A program made the position numbers and the translations under genes. Shown here piece by piece: positions 17,491-24,483 of a stretch of DNA of 42,714 nt. The notes beneath the pieces were generated by a model that saw only the letters and a list, made by a program, of their open reading frames with translations, was not told the origin of the DNA and ran no database searches. How positions within the stretch are numbered: the stretch's first letter is position 1; every line of letters starts with the position of its first letter. The DNA comes from Polyangiaceae bacterium. GTDB lineage: Bacteria; Myxococcota_A; Polyangia; Polyangiales; Polyangiaceae. The DNA is taken from positions 1 to 42,714 of the forward strand of contig JAICQL010000045.1 of NCBI GenBank assembly GCA_025937895.1. The letters are read 5' to 3'.

Positions 17491-20184
17491 TCACACGCCG
17501 CGGAAGGGCTCGAGCAGCTTGCCGAGCCGCGCGACCGCCTGCGGGATGTTGGGGCGCTCGTGCAGCAGCCGCTCCATCGGATCCCCCTTCTCGGCGACCC
17601 GGCTGGGCACGGTGAACATGGTGTGCTGGCGCGGCTCGAGCGCCATGTGCACCTCCTCCCAGTACAGCGGGGTGGAGACCGTGGCGCCGGGGTACGCGCG
17701 CACCGAATACGGGGCCACGATGGTGCGGGAGCGGCCCGTCTGCCCGGTGTCGATGTACACGCGGCCGCGGCGCTCGGACACGCGGCGCTCCATCGTGGAC
17801 ACGTCCGGGTGGCGCAGCTGCAGCATGCGGCCGATCAGCTCCACCAGCGCCTTGGCCGTGTCGAAGGACACGCCAGGGCCCATGGGAATGAACACGTGCA
17901 GGCCGGACTGCCCCGAGGTCTTCGGGAAGCTCGGCAGCTCCAGCTCGTCCAGCAGCTCGCGCAGCGAGAGCGCCAGCCGCACCCCGACGTGCAGCGGCTG
18001 CTCGCCCAGATCGAAGTCGATGGTGAGGAACTCGCAGTGGTCGAGCGTCTGGCGCTGGCACGCCAGCACGTGCAGCGGGATGCAGCCCAGGTTGGCGATG
18101 TGGATGAGCGCGTCCGCGCTGTCGACGAGGAACGTGGCCACGTTCTTGCCGTCGCGCTCCTCGTCGCGCAGCACCAACGTCTGCAGCCAGTCGGGCGTGC
18201 CCTTCGGCACGTTCCACTGATAGAAGCTCTTGCCCGTGATGCCGTCGGGGTAGCGCACCAGCATCACGGGGCGATCGCGCAGCAACGGCAGCAGCGTGTC
18301 GGAGATGGCCGCGTAGTAGTTGATCAGATCGCCCTTGGTGTAGCCGTCTTCCGGCCAGAACACCTTGCTCAGATTGGTCAGCGCCACCCGCGTGGCCATG
18401 CCGCCCTTGTCGGGCGGCGCCTGAGCAGCGGCGGCGGGCTCGCGCTCGGCGGACGCGGGCATGCCGGAGGCTGACGCGACAGACGCTGCGGCTTGCTGGC
18501 CCGCTGGCTCGGGCTCTGAGCCCGGCGAGTCGGGCTCGTATCGCGGCGGCGCCGCCTGGCAAGACGAGGGCTCCACGTCCTCACGAAGGCCGAGGAACAC
18601 GGCCATCCTCAGGCGCTCGTCCGGTGTCCACTCCAGATAAGAGACGCGCACGACCAGCTGCGGCTCCGAGAAGAAGCGCTTGCCCTGATAGGGCAGCGGC
18701 TCCCCCACCGCGGGATCATCGGCACGCTTCAGCGGCTCCAGCCGCGCGAGCAGCTGATCGATGGTCGCGTCGCTCAGCCCGCTGCCCACGCGCCCGCGAT
18801 ACACCCACTGCTCGCCGTCCCACGTGGCGAGCTCCAGCGCGCCCAGCCGCTCGCGAGAATTTTTCCCCGACAGCCAGCCGACAACGACGAACTCGTCCTC
18901 GCGCTCGCACTTGAGCTTGATCCAGTCCCGCGAGCGATCGGGCCCCTGACGGTAAGGGCCACCGGCCAGCTTGGAGACCACGCCCTCGAGCCCCGCGCTC
19001 TTGCAGAAGGAGTACAGCGCGCGCCCGTCATCGAGCGCATGATCATTCACCCAGATCACGCCGCGCCCCGGCAGCAGGCGCTTGAGCAGCCGCTTGCGCT
19101 CCAGCAAGGGCAAGCTGCGCAGATCATAGGGGCCGATCTGCAGCAGATCGAACACGACGTAGTTCACCGGCACCTTGATCCGCGCCTGGTTCACGTCGGC
19201 GGGCAAGCGAGCGTGGATGCGCGGCGCGAGGCGCTGAAAGGAGGGGCGCCCCCGCTCGTCGAAGGTGACGATCTCGCCGTCGAGCACGAGCCGCTGCGGG
19301 GCCAGAGCGCGCACGGCGCGGACCACCTCCGGATAGTTCGCTGCGGCCGGGCGCAAGCTGCGGTAGCGCAAGACCACCGTGTCGTCGTGCTTGTCGGCGA
19401 TGATGCGCACGCCGTCGAGCTTCAGCTCGTACAGTCTGCCCTTCTGCTGCAGGGCAGCGCCGGGCTCGCCGCGCGTGCTGGTCGAGCACAGCATGGGCAC
19501 CAGCTCGGCGCATGGCACGTTGCCGGGCTTTGCGCCGAGCGCGCGCGCCTCCTCCATGATGGCGGCGGCGACCTGCGCCTTCTGACCGATCTCGCTGATG
19601 GTGAGCCCGGACAGCACGCTGTGCGGCTGCCGCTCCGTGATCTCTTGCTCCCCCACCCGGCTGTGCTCGTCCGGCTTCTTCAAGAGCAGCCACTGGCGCT
19701 GGCCGCGCTCCTCCGGATCCTTCGACTTGCCGGTGAGCACCAGCGCGAAGCGGCCCTTCAGCTTCTGCCCGGAGAGCACGAAGTCGATCTTGCCGCTCTG
19801 CTCGCCCGCCTCGCCCGGCGCCTCCAGGTAGCGCACCCTGCCGATGTCCCAGACGATCATGGGCCCGGCGCCATAGTTGCCCTCCGGGATCACGTCCTCG
19901 AAATCCAGATATTCAATCGGATGGTGCTCCGTCTGGACCGCCAGGCGCTTGTCCGCGGGATCGAGGCTGGGGCCGCGCGGCACGGCGAAGCTGGCCAGGG
20001 TGCCACCCATTTCGATACGCAGATCGAAGTGCATGCGGCGGGCGCCGTGCTGATGCACGACGAAATCACCTTGCCAAGTCGCTCGCGTCCTGTTTATGCG
20101 TTCAGCAGCGAACGGTTCGTTCGTGCGACTGGGATCCCGTTTCTCCCGGTAGCTCTCGAGCCCGTCTGCAGAACTTTTCGTCAA
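17491..20184 (-). CDS. ligD: ATP-dependent DNA ligase D (PE-LIG-POL)
   Basis: The multifunctional end-processing and ligation enzyme of bacterial NHEJ. Domain order: 3'-phosphoesterase at about residues 38-170 (FVVHQHGARRMHFDLR, His44, His46, His52, Asp54), ATP-dependent ligase from about 230 (nucleophile Lys255 in ELKLDG, then the LDGEIV and EGVVSK motifs), a Pro/Ala-rich linker, and the primase-polymerase domain from about 600 (LSKVFWPEDGYTKGDLI, catalytic Asp723 and Asp725 in TIDFDLG). This is the Pseudomonas-type order. Translation most likely starts at the TTG at 20184, which has a GGAGG 9 bases upstream and leads into LESYREKRDPSRTNEP, the usual LigD N-terminus. Longer starts overlap ku. 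Confidence 0.95.
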   Translation of the reverse strand: MTKSSADGLESYREKRDPSRTNEPFAAERINRTRATWQGDFVVHQHGARRMHFDLRIEMGGTLASFAVPRGPSLDPADKRLAVQTEHHPIEYLDFEDVIPEGNYGAGPMIVWDIGRVRYLEAPGEAGEQSGKIDFVLSGQKLKGRFALVLTGKSKDPEERGQRQWLLLKKPDEHSRVGEQEITERQPHSVLSGLTISEIGQKAQVAAAIMEEARALGAKPGNVPCAELVPMLCSTSTRGEPGAALQQKGRLYELKLDGVRIIADKHDDTVVLRYRSLRPAAANYPEVVRAVRALAPQRLVLDGEIVTFDERGRPSFQRLAPRIHARLPADVNQARIKVPVNYVVFDLLQIGPYDLRSLPLLERKRLLKRLLPGRGVIWVNDHALDDGRALYSFCKSAGLEGVVSKLAGGPYRQGPDRSRDWIKLKCEREDEFVVVGWLSGKNSRERLGALELATWDGEQWVYRGRVGSGLSDATIDQLLARLEPLKRADDPAVGEPLPYQGKRFFSEPQLVVRVSYLEWTPDERLRMAVFLGLREDVEPSSCQAAPPRYEPDSPGSEPEPAGQQAAASVASASGMPASAEREPAAAAQAPPDKGGMATRVALTNLSKVFWPEDGYTKGDLINYYAAISDTLLPLLRDRPVMLVRYPDGITGKSFYQWNVPKGTPDWLQTLVLRDEERDGKNVATFLVDSADALIHIANLGCIPLHVLACQRQTLDHCEFLTIDFDLGEQPLHVGVRLALSLRELLDELELPSFPKTSGQSGLHVFIPMGPGVSFDTAKALVELIGRMLQLRHPDVSTMERRVSERRGRVYIDTGQTGRSRTIVAPYSVRAYPGATVSTPLYWEEVHMALEPRQHTMFTVPSRVAEKGDPMERLLHERPNIPQAVARLGKLLEPFRGV

Positions 20185-20212
20185 CGCCAACGCCCTCCGG
20201 TAGCATAGCTCC

Positions 20213-21112
20213 ATGCCGGCTCGAGCCATATCTTCGGCCACCATCTCCTTCGGGCTGGTCGCCATCCCCGTGAAGCTGTTCACCGCCACGTCCTCGGAGC
20301 AGGTCAGCTTCAACATGCTGGACCCGGAGACGAAGGGCCGGGTGCAACAGCAGTACATCGTGCCGTCCACCGGCAAGGTGGTCAGCCGCAGCACCCTGGT
20401 TAAAGGCTACGAATACGCCAAAGGCCAGTACGTGGTGTTCGAGGACGCCGAGCTGAAGGCGCTGGAGGCAGAGCGCTCAAACAGCATCGAGATCGTCGAG
20501 TTCGTGCCGCTCTCCAGCGTGGACCTGCTGTCCGTGGAGAAGAGCTACTACCTGGGCCCGGACAAGGGCGGCGACAAGGCGTATCGGCTGCTCACGGAGG
20601 CCATGCAGCACACCAAGAAGGTGGCGGTGGGGCGCTGGGCGGCGCGCGGCAAGGAGCAGCTGGTGCTGGTCCGCCCGTACAAGACAGGCTTGATCCTGCA
20701 CCAGATGTTCTACGCGAACGAGGTGCGCTCGTATGAAGAGGTGGATACTGGCGCCACCTTCGAGTTCAAGGACGCAGAGCGCAACCTGGCCGAGAAATTG
20801 ATCGCCGAGCTGAGCGTCGATTCGTTCCAGCCCGATCGCTACAAGGACGAATACGCCAGCCGGGTGCTCGCGGCCGTGGAGAAGAAGGTGGCCGGCGAGC
20901 AGATCCACGTCTCGCAAGAAGTGCCCAAGGCGCAGGTCATCGACCTGTTCGAGGCCCTCAAGCAGAGCCTGGAGCAAGTACAGGGTCCCGGTGGTCCGGT
21001 GAAGGCGGCAGCCAACTCCAGCAGTGCCTCGGCAGATGAGGCGGAGGAGGAAAAGCCGCTTCCCGTAAAAAAAGCCGCTCCGCGTAAGACGCGGAGCCGC
21101 AAGGCAAGTTAA
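20213..21112 (+). CDS. ku: Non-homologous end-joining protein Ku
   Basis: Bacterial Ku, a homodimeric ring that slides onto broken DNA ends and recruits LigD. The translation opens with the family signature ARAISSATISFGLVAIPVKLFTAT and continues with the bridge/barrel segments STLVKGYEYAKGQYVVFEDAELKAL, YYLGPDKGGDKAYRLL and SYEEVDTGATFEFKDAERNLAEKLI. The C-terminus ends in a Lys/Arg-rich tail (KKAAPRKTRSRKAS), seen in many bacterial Ku proteins and implicated in DNA binding. The 299-residue length is typical. The ATG at 20213 has no clear ribosome-binding site. The gene is divergent from ligD with only 28 bp between the starts. Confidence 0.96.
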   Translation: MPARAISSATISFGLVAIPVKLFTATSSEQVSFNMLDPETKGRVQQQYIVPSTGKVVSRSTLVKGYEYAKGQYVVFEDAELKALEAERSNSIEIVEFVPLSSVDLLSVEKSYYLGPDKGGDKAYRLLTEAMQHTKKVAVGRWAARGKEQLVLVRPYKTGLILHQMFYANEVRSYEEVDTGATFEFKDAERNLAEKLIAELSVDSFQPDRYKDEYASRVLAAVEKKVAGEQIHVSQEVPKAQVIDLFEALKQSLEQVQGPGGPVKAAANSSSASADEAEEEKPLPVKKAAPRKTRSRKAS

Positions 21113-21125
21113 CGAACGGGAAATG

Positions 21126-21144
21126 GCCGGCGCGCAGCGCTGGC
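21126..21144. terminator. Hairpin between the convergent ku and hybrid-kinase genes
   Basis: GCCGGCGC (21126-21133) pairs with GCGCTGGC (21137-21144), 8 bp including one G-T wobble, around a 3-base loop. It lies 14 bp after the ku stop codon and 24 bp after that of the kinase gene on the other strand. Confidence 0.4.
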
Positions 21145-21167
21145 GCTGAGCTGCACGTCCACGGGCG

Positions 21168-23012
21168 CTAGTTGCCGGTGCGCGGCCGCCGCTGCTCGGC
21201 CGGGCTGGAGGCGCGCACCGCTGACCTCGCCGGCACCGAGGCGGGCGAGCCCGGCTGGGTCAGCACCCGGATGCGCTCGATCAGCTCTGCCGGTAGAAAC
21301 GGCTTGGCCAGATACGCGAGCGAGCCGGCGTCGATCTGGCGGCGCAACAGCTCCTCCTTCACGTAGCCGGAGCAGAGGATGACCTTGCCCTGAGGCCGCC
21401 GCGCCAGGTAGCGGTCGATCAGCTCGCGCGTGCCGCCGCCCGGCATGATGCCGTCGGTGCACAAGACGTCCACCTCCCGCCCCACCTCCTCCAGCAGCTG
21501 CATGGCGCTGGCCGCGTCCGCGCTCTCGTACACACGGAAGCCGGCGGAGCCGAGCGCGTGCACCAGGCTGGCGCGCACCTTGTCGTCGTCCTCGGCCACC
21601 ATCACGCCCAGCCCGAGCGGCGCGGGCAGCGACGGCAGCTGCGCGAGAACCTCGCTGGAGGCACCCGTCTGCTCGGGGAAGTAGAGCTCGATGGTGGTGC
21701 CCTGCCCGAGCTCGCTCTGCACGCGGATGAAGCCTCCGTTTTGCTGCACCAGTGCGTAGGACGTGGCCAGGCCCAGCCCGTTGCCGCGCTCCCCCTTGGT
21801 GGTGAAGAACGGCTCGAAGATGTGCGCCTGCGTCTCCTGGCTCATGCCCACGCCGCTGTCGCTCACGCAGATGGCGACCCAGCTGGCAGGCTCGCTGGGC
21901 CACGCGACGCCGCTCGGCAGCTGGGCGGCGCCGAGCACGCGCACGGCCAGGCTGAGCCGCCCGCCCTCGGGCATGGCGTCGCGCGCGTTCAAGCCGAGGT
22001 TGAGCAGCACGTGCGAGAGCTGTGCAGAGTCCGCCAGCACCCGTGCGGGCGGCGGCTCACTCTGCACGTCGATGGCGATGTCCTCCGGCAGCATGCGCCG
22101 CAACGAGCGCGCCGCGTCCGCCACCAGCTCCGCCGCGTTCATGTCGCGCGGGATGCGCACGTCGCGCCGGCCGAAGGTGAGCAGGCGCTGGGTCAGCTCG
22201 CTGCCTTGCAGCGCCGCCTGCTGGATCGCGTTCAGGCCCTCCTCCAGCTGCCTGGGATCGGTCTCACCCTGCAGCAGCGAGGCCCAGGAGAGCACCACCT
22301 GCAGCGAGTTGTTGAAGTCGTGACCCACACCCGCGGCGAGCCTGCCCACCGCCTCCAGCTTCTGCGAGCGCTGCAGTGCCGACTGCGTCTCCGCCAGCAC
22401 GTGCTCGGCCCGCTTGCGCTCCGCCTCGGCGATGCTCAGGCGGCGCAACGCCTCGGAGGTGGCCTGCAGCGAGCGCTCGATCTGCGCCACCACGTGCTCC
22501 ACCAGCACTGCCAGCGCCGCAGTAACGAAGCTGTAGCCGGCGGCGTATCGAAAAGCCGCGAACGGCAGGCGCACGGCCAGCGCCGGGGAGTACTGCACGG
22601 CATTCCAGCCGCCGAACACCGCCACGCACAGGGTGCTGACCACCAGCAGCAGCCACATGGTCCGCCTGCCGAGAAACAGCCCCGCGCACACGACGGCGAG
22701 CGCGCCGCACAGCACCGATCCCGGCAGCAGCCCCACGGCGGCCACGCTGGAACAGCCGGTCACGAGCAGCAACCAGCAGAACAGCTGCGCGCGGCGGCGA
22801 TACGAGAGCGAGGGACGGTAGCGCAGCAAGCAGATGCAGCCGAACGCGCCCAGCATGAGCAGCGCCGCCGGGTGCGCGAAGCGCTCGGGGTTGGTGCGAG
22901 CCAGCGACAGAGTACCGATGCTGGCCAGCACCAGCCCCAGCCGCTGAGCCCAGCGCAGGGTTTGCTCGAGGACCTGTTCGCGCCACGGAGCTCCTTCCCC
23001 CTGTCCGCCCAT
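21168..23012 (-). CDS. Membrane hybrid sensor histidine kinase
   Basis: A membrane-bound signalling kinase with a C-terminal receiver domain, about 614 residues. The N-terminal third has roughly five to six hydrophobic segments (for example HPAALLMLGAFGCICLLRY and TMWLLLVVSTLCVAVFGG) and no recognisable extracellular domain, so it may sense a membrane signal. A coiled-coil stretch leads to the H box with His231 (GVGHDFNNSLQ), followed by the N box (NLGLNARDAMPEGG), G1 (DSGVGMS), F box (FEPFFTT) and G2 (GNGLGL). The receiver domain has acidic residues in AEDDDK, phosphoacceptor Asp520 (CTDGIMPGG) and Lys in AYLAKPF. ATG at 23012 or GTG at 23021 may be used. No partner response regulator lies nearby. 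Confidence 0.92.
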   Translation of the reverse strand: MGGQGEGAPWREQVLEQTLRWAQRLGLVLASIGTLSLARTNPERFAHPAALLMLGAFGCICLLRYRPSLSYRRRAQLFCWLLLVTGCSSVAAVGLLPGSVLCGALAVVCAGLFLGRRTMWLLLVVSTLCVAVFGGWNAVQYSPALAVRLPFAAFRYAAGYSFVTAALAVLVEHVVAQIERSLQATSEALRRLSIAEAERKRAEHVLAETQSALQRSQKLEAVGRLAAGVGHDFNNSLQVVLSWASLLQGETDPRQLEEGLNAIQQAALQGSELTQRLLTFGRRDVRIPRDMNAAELVADAARSLRRMLPEDIAIDVQSEPPPARVLADSAQLSHVLLNLGLNARDAMPEGGRLSLAVRVLGAAQLPSGVAWPSEPASWVAICVSDSGVGMSQETQAHIFEPFFTTKGERGNGLGLATSYALVQQNGGFIRVQSELGQGTTIELYFPEQTGASSEVLAQLPSLPAPLGLGVMVAEDDDKVRASLVHALGSAGFRVYESADAASAMQLLEEVGREVDVLCTDGIMPGGGTRELIDRYLARRPQGKVILCSGYVKEELLRRQIDAGSLAYLAKPFLPAELIERIRVLTQPGSPASVPARSAVRASSPAEQRRPRTGN

Positions 23013-23287
23013 TTCCCACACAGGATACCCGTCCAGAGCAGCACGGGCCAGGCGCCGCCGTGGGGGTGGCGCGCAGCAGAGGCGCGCGGCGGTGCATCGC
23101 CGGCGCCGCGGTGCGCGGCCGGCGCCATGCTGGCAATCCGTGAGGATGCTTGGCGATTTGGTCGAGAGGCGTGCGTTACGGAGCGGCTCGCCGCGGCGCT
23201 GACCGAGGCACTACTGCGCCGCGGGGGTGATGCGGCACTGGCCAGCAACTTGACGAATCGCGCCGGACGGCGAAGCCTGTACGTGCG

Positions 23288-24055
23288 ATGCAATCACGCT
23301 GGCTGGAAGGCTTGACGTGGCCCGAGGCAGAGCTAGCGCTGCACGAGCTGCCCACCGTGCTCTTGCCGCTCGGCGCGCGTACGAAGGAGCACGGCCATCA
23401 CCTGCCCCTGAACAACGACTGGCTGATCGCCGAGTACCTGGCCCGCCGCGTGGCAGAGCAGTGCCCGGTGCTGGTGCTGCCCACCTTGCAATACGGGTTC
23501 TATCCAGCGTTCCTCGAGTATCCAGGCTCCATCAGCGTGCGCTGGGAGGCGTGCCGCGACACCATCGTGGACATCTGCCGGAGCCTGGCCAACCAGGGTG
23601 CGAAGCGCTTCTACGTGCTGAACACCGGCATCAGCACGGTCAAGTCGCTGGATGCCGCACGCCAGGCGGTTTCGGGCGAGGGCTCGCGCTTCGAGTTCAC
23701 GGACATCCGCAGCGCGTATGAGCCACTGCGCCGGCAGGTCGAGACGCAGCCGGCGGGCACCCACGCCGACGAGATCGAGACCTCGATGATGCTGTACATC
23801 GCGCCCGAGGTGGTGCGCCTGGATCTGGCCGAGCGCGATATTCATCCCGACCATGGCCCCGGCGGCCTCACCCGGGACCCGCAGGCGAAGGCCGGCGTGT
23901 ACTCGCGGACCGGAGCCTATGGAGACCCGACCCTGGCGACCGCCGAGAAGGGCAAATTTCTGGTCGAAGGCATGGTCCAGTACCTGGTGGAGCAGGTGCG
24001 GACCCTGTCCAACGAGCACGTCCGGCGCGCGCCGGCCACGCTGCCCAGTCGCTGA
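23288..24055 (+). CDS. Creatininase-family amidohydrolase with altered metal motif
   Basis: A 255-residue member of the creatininase superfamily, metal-dependent amidases and formamide hydrolases. The first metal region is recognisable as GARTKEHGHHLPLNND (Glu34, His35, Asp44), and the conserved Glu-containing segment appears as GTHADEIETS. The segment that usually reads NGHGGN, supplying a metal-site His, is NTGIST here (residues 115-120). The position of the first-site Glu in the usual EQHG motif is also shifted (KEHG). The protein may therefore bind one metal or belong to a divergent subfamily, and creatinine should not be assumed as substrate. The ATG at 23288 starts MQSRWLEGLTW. The stop codon lies within the first copy of a 14-bp repeat array. 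Confidence 0.75.
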   Translation: MQSRWLEGLTWPEAELALHELPTVLLPLGARTKEHGHHLPLNNDWLIAEYLARRVAEQCPVLVLPTLQYGFYPAFLEYPGSISVRWEACRDTIVDICRSLANQGAKRFYVLNTGISTVKSLDAARQAVSGEGSRFEFTDIRSAYEPLRRQVETQPAGTHADEIETSMMLYIAPEVVRLDLAERDIHPDHGPGGLTRDPQAKAGVYSRTGAYGDPTLATAEKGKFLVEGMVQYLVEQVRTLSNEHVRRAPATLPSR

Positions 24056-24110
24056 GAGCCTGCCGCTGAGAGCCTGCCGCTGAGAGCCTGCCGCTGAGAG
24101 CCTGCCGCTG
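24051..24110. repeat. 14-bp tandem repeat, four exact copies plus a partial one
   Basis: The unit GCTGAGAGCCTGCC is repeated exactly at 24051-24064, 24065-24078, 24079-24092 and 24093-24106, followed by a partial GCTG. The first copy supplies the stop codon of the creatininase-family gene. Identical copies suggest recent slippage. Confidence 0.92.
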
Positions 24111-24234
24111 GCCTCCTGCCAAGGGGCGAGCGAGCGATGAGGCCGAGCGGTTAGTCGCCGGCCTGAGCCCCTCGATTTCGCTGCATCTGCCCGTTGCCAA
24201 GCGCGCCACGGGTAGCTATGGTCCCGCTCCCTTC

Positions 24235-24306
24235 GGACGCATAACTCAGTGGTAGAGTGCAACCTTCACACGGTTGAAGTCGTAGGTTCAAGTCCTACTG
24301 CGTCCA
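24235..24306 (+). tRNA. tRNA-Val (anticodon CAC)
   Basis: A complete tRNA cloverleaf of 72 bases. The acceptor stem GGACGCA pairs with TGCGTCC (24299-24305), the D stem ACTC pairs with GAGT, and the anticodon stem CAACC pairs with GGTTG around the loop TTCACAC with anticodon CAC at 24267-24269. The T stem GTAGG pairs with CCTAC around TTCAAGT, and A24306 is the discriminator base. The anticodon reads GUG valine codons. No CCA is encoded. Confidence 0.95.
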
Positions 24307-24368
24307 CGAAAAGCCCTTAGAATTAGCCTGCGAAAGTAAGCCTGTCTCGATGCGGAGGCGGGCTTTGG

Positions 24369-24416
24369 CATTTTGTGCTGGTGCACGAGATTGCACATTT
24401 TGTCTTGGTGCGCGAG
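24369..24416. repeat. Imperfect 21-bp direct repeat upstream of rph
   Basis: Two copies of a 21-base element lie 27 bp apart, 24369-24389 and 24396-24416, both built on CATTTTGT..TGGTGC.CGAG, with 18 of 21 positions identical. They end 67 bp before the rph start codon. The arrangement could be a pair of operator half-sites. The remainder of the 428-base gap between the creatininase-family gene and rph holds the tandem repeat and the tRNA gene. Confidence 0.6.
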
Positions 24417-24483
24417 GGGCGCACTGTCGTTCGAGGCGGGCCCGTCGCCTGAAGAGCTCGCCTGGAGAAGAGGCGGCAAGCAG

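Noticed and set aside
23127..23315. Small plus-strand frame (62 codons) overlapping the creatininase-family start
   Set aside because: It has no ribosome-binding site, only moderate GC3 and no recognisable domain, and overlaps the creatininase-family gene by 28 bases. I cannot support it.
24235..24306. tRNA-linked attachment site
   Set aside because: I looked for a duplicated tRNA 3' end around 27.1 kb and saw none. No integrase is in the window.
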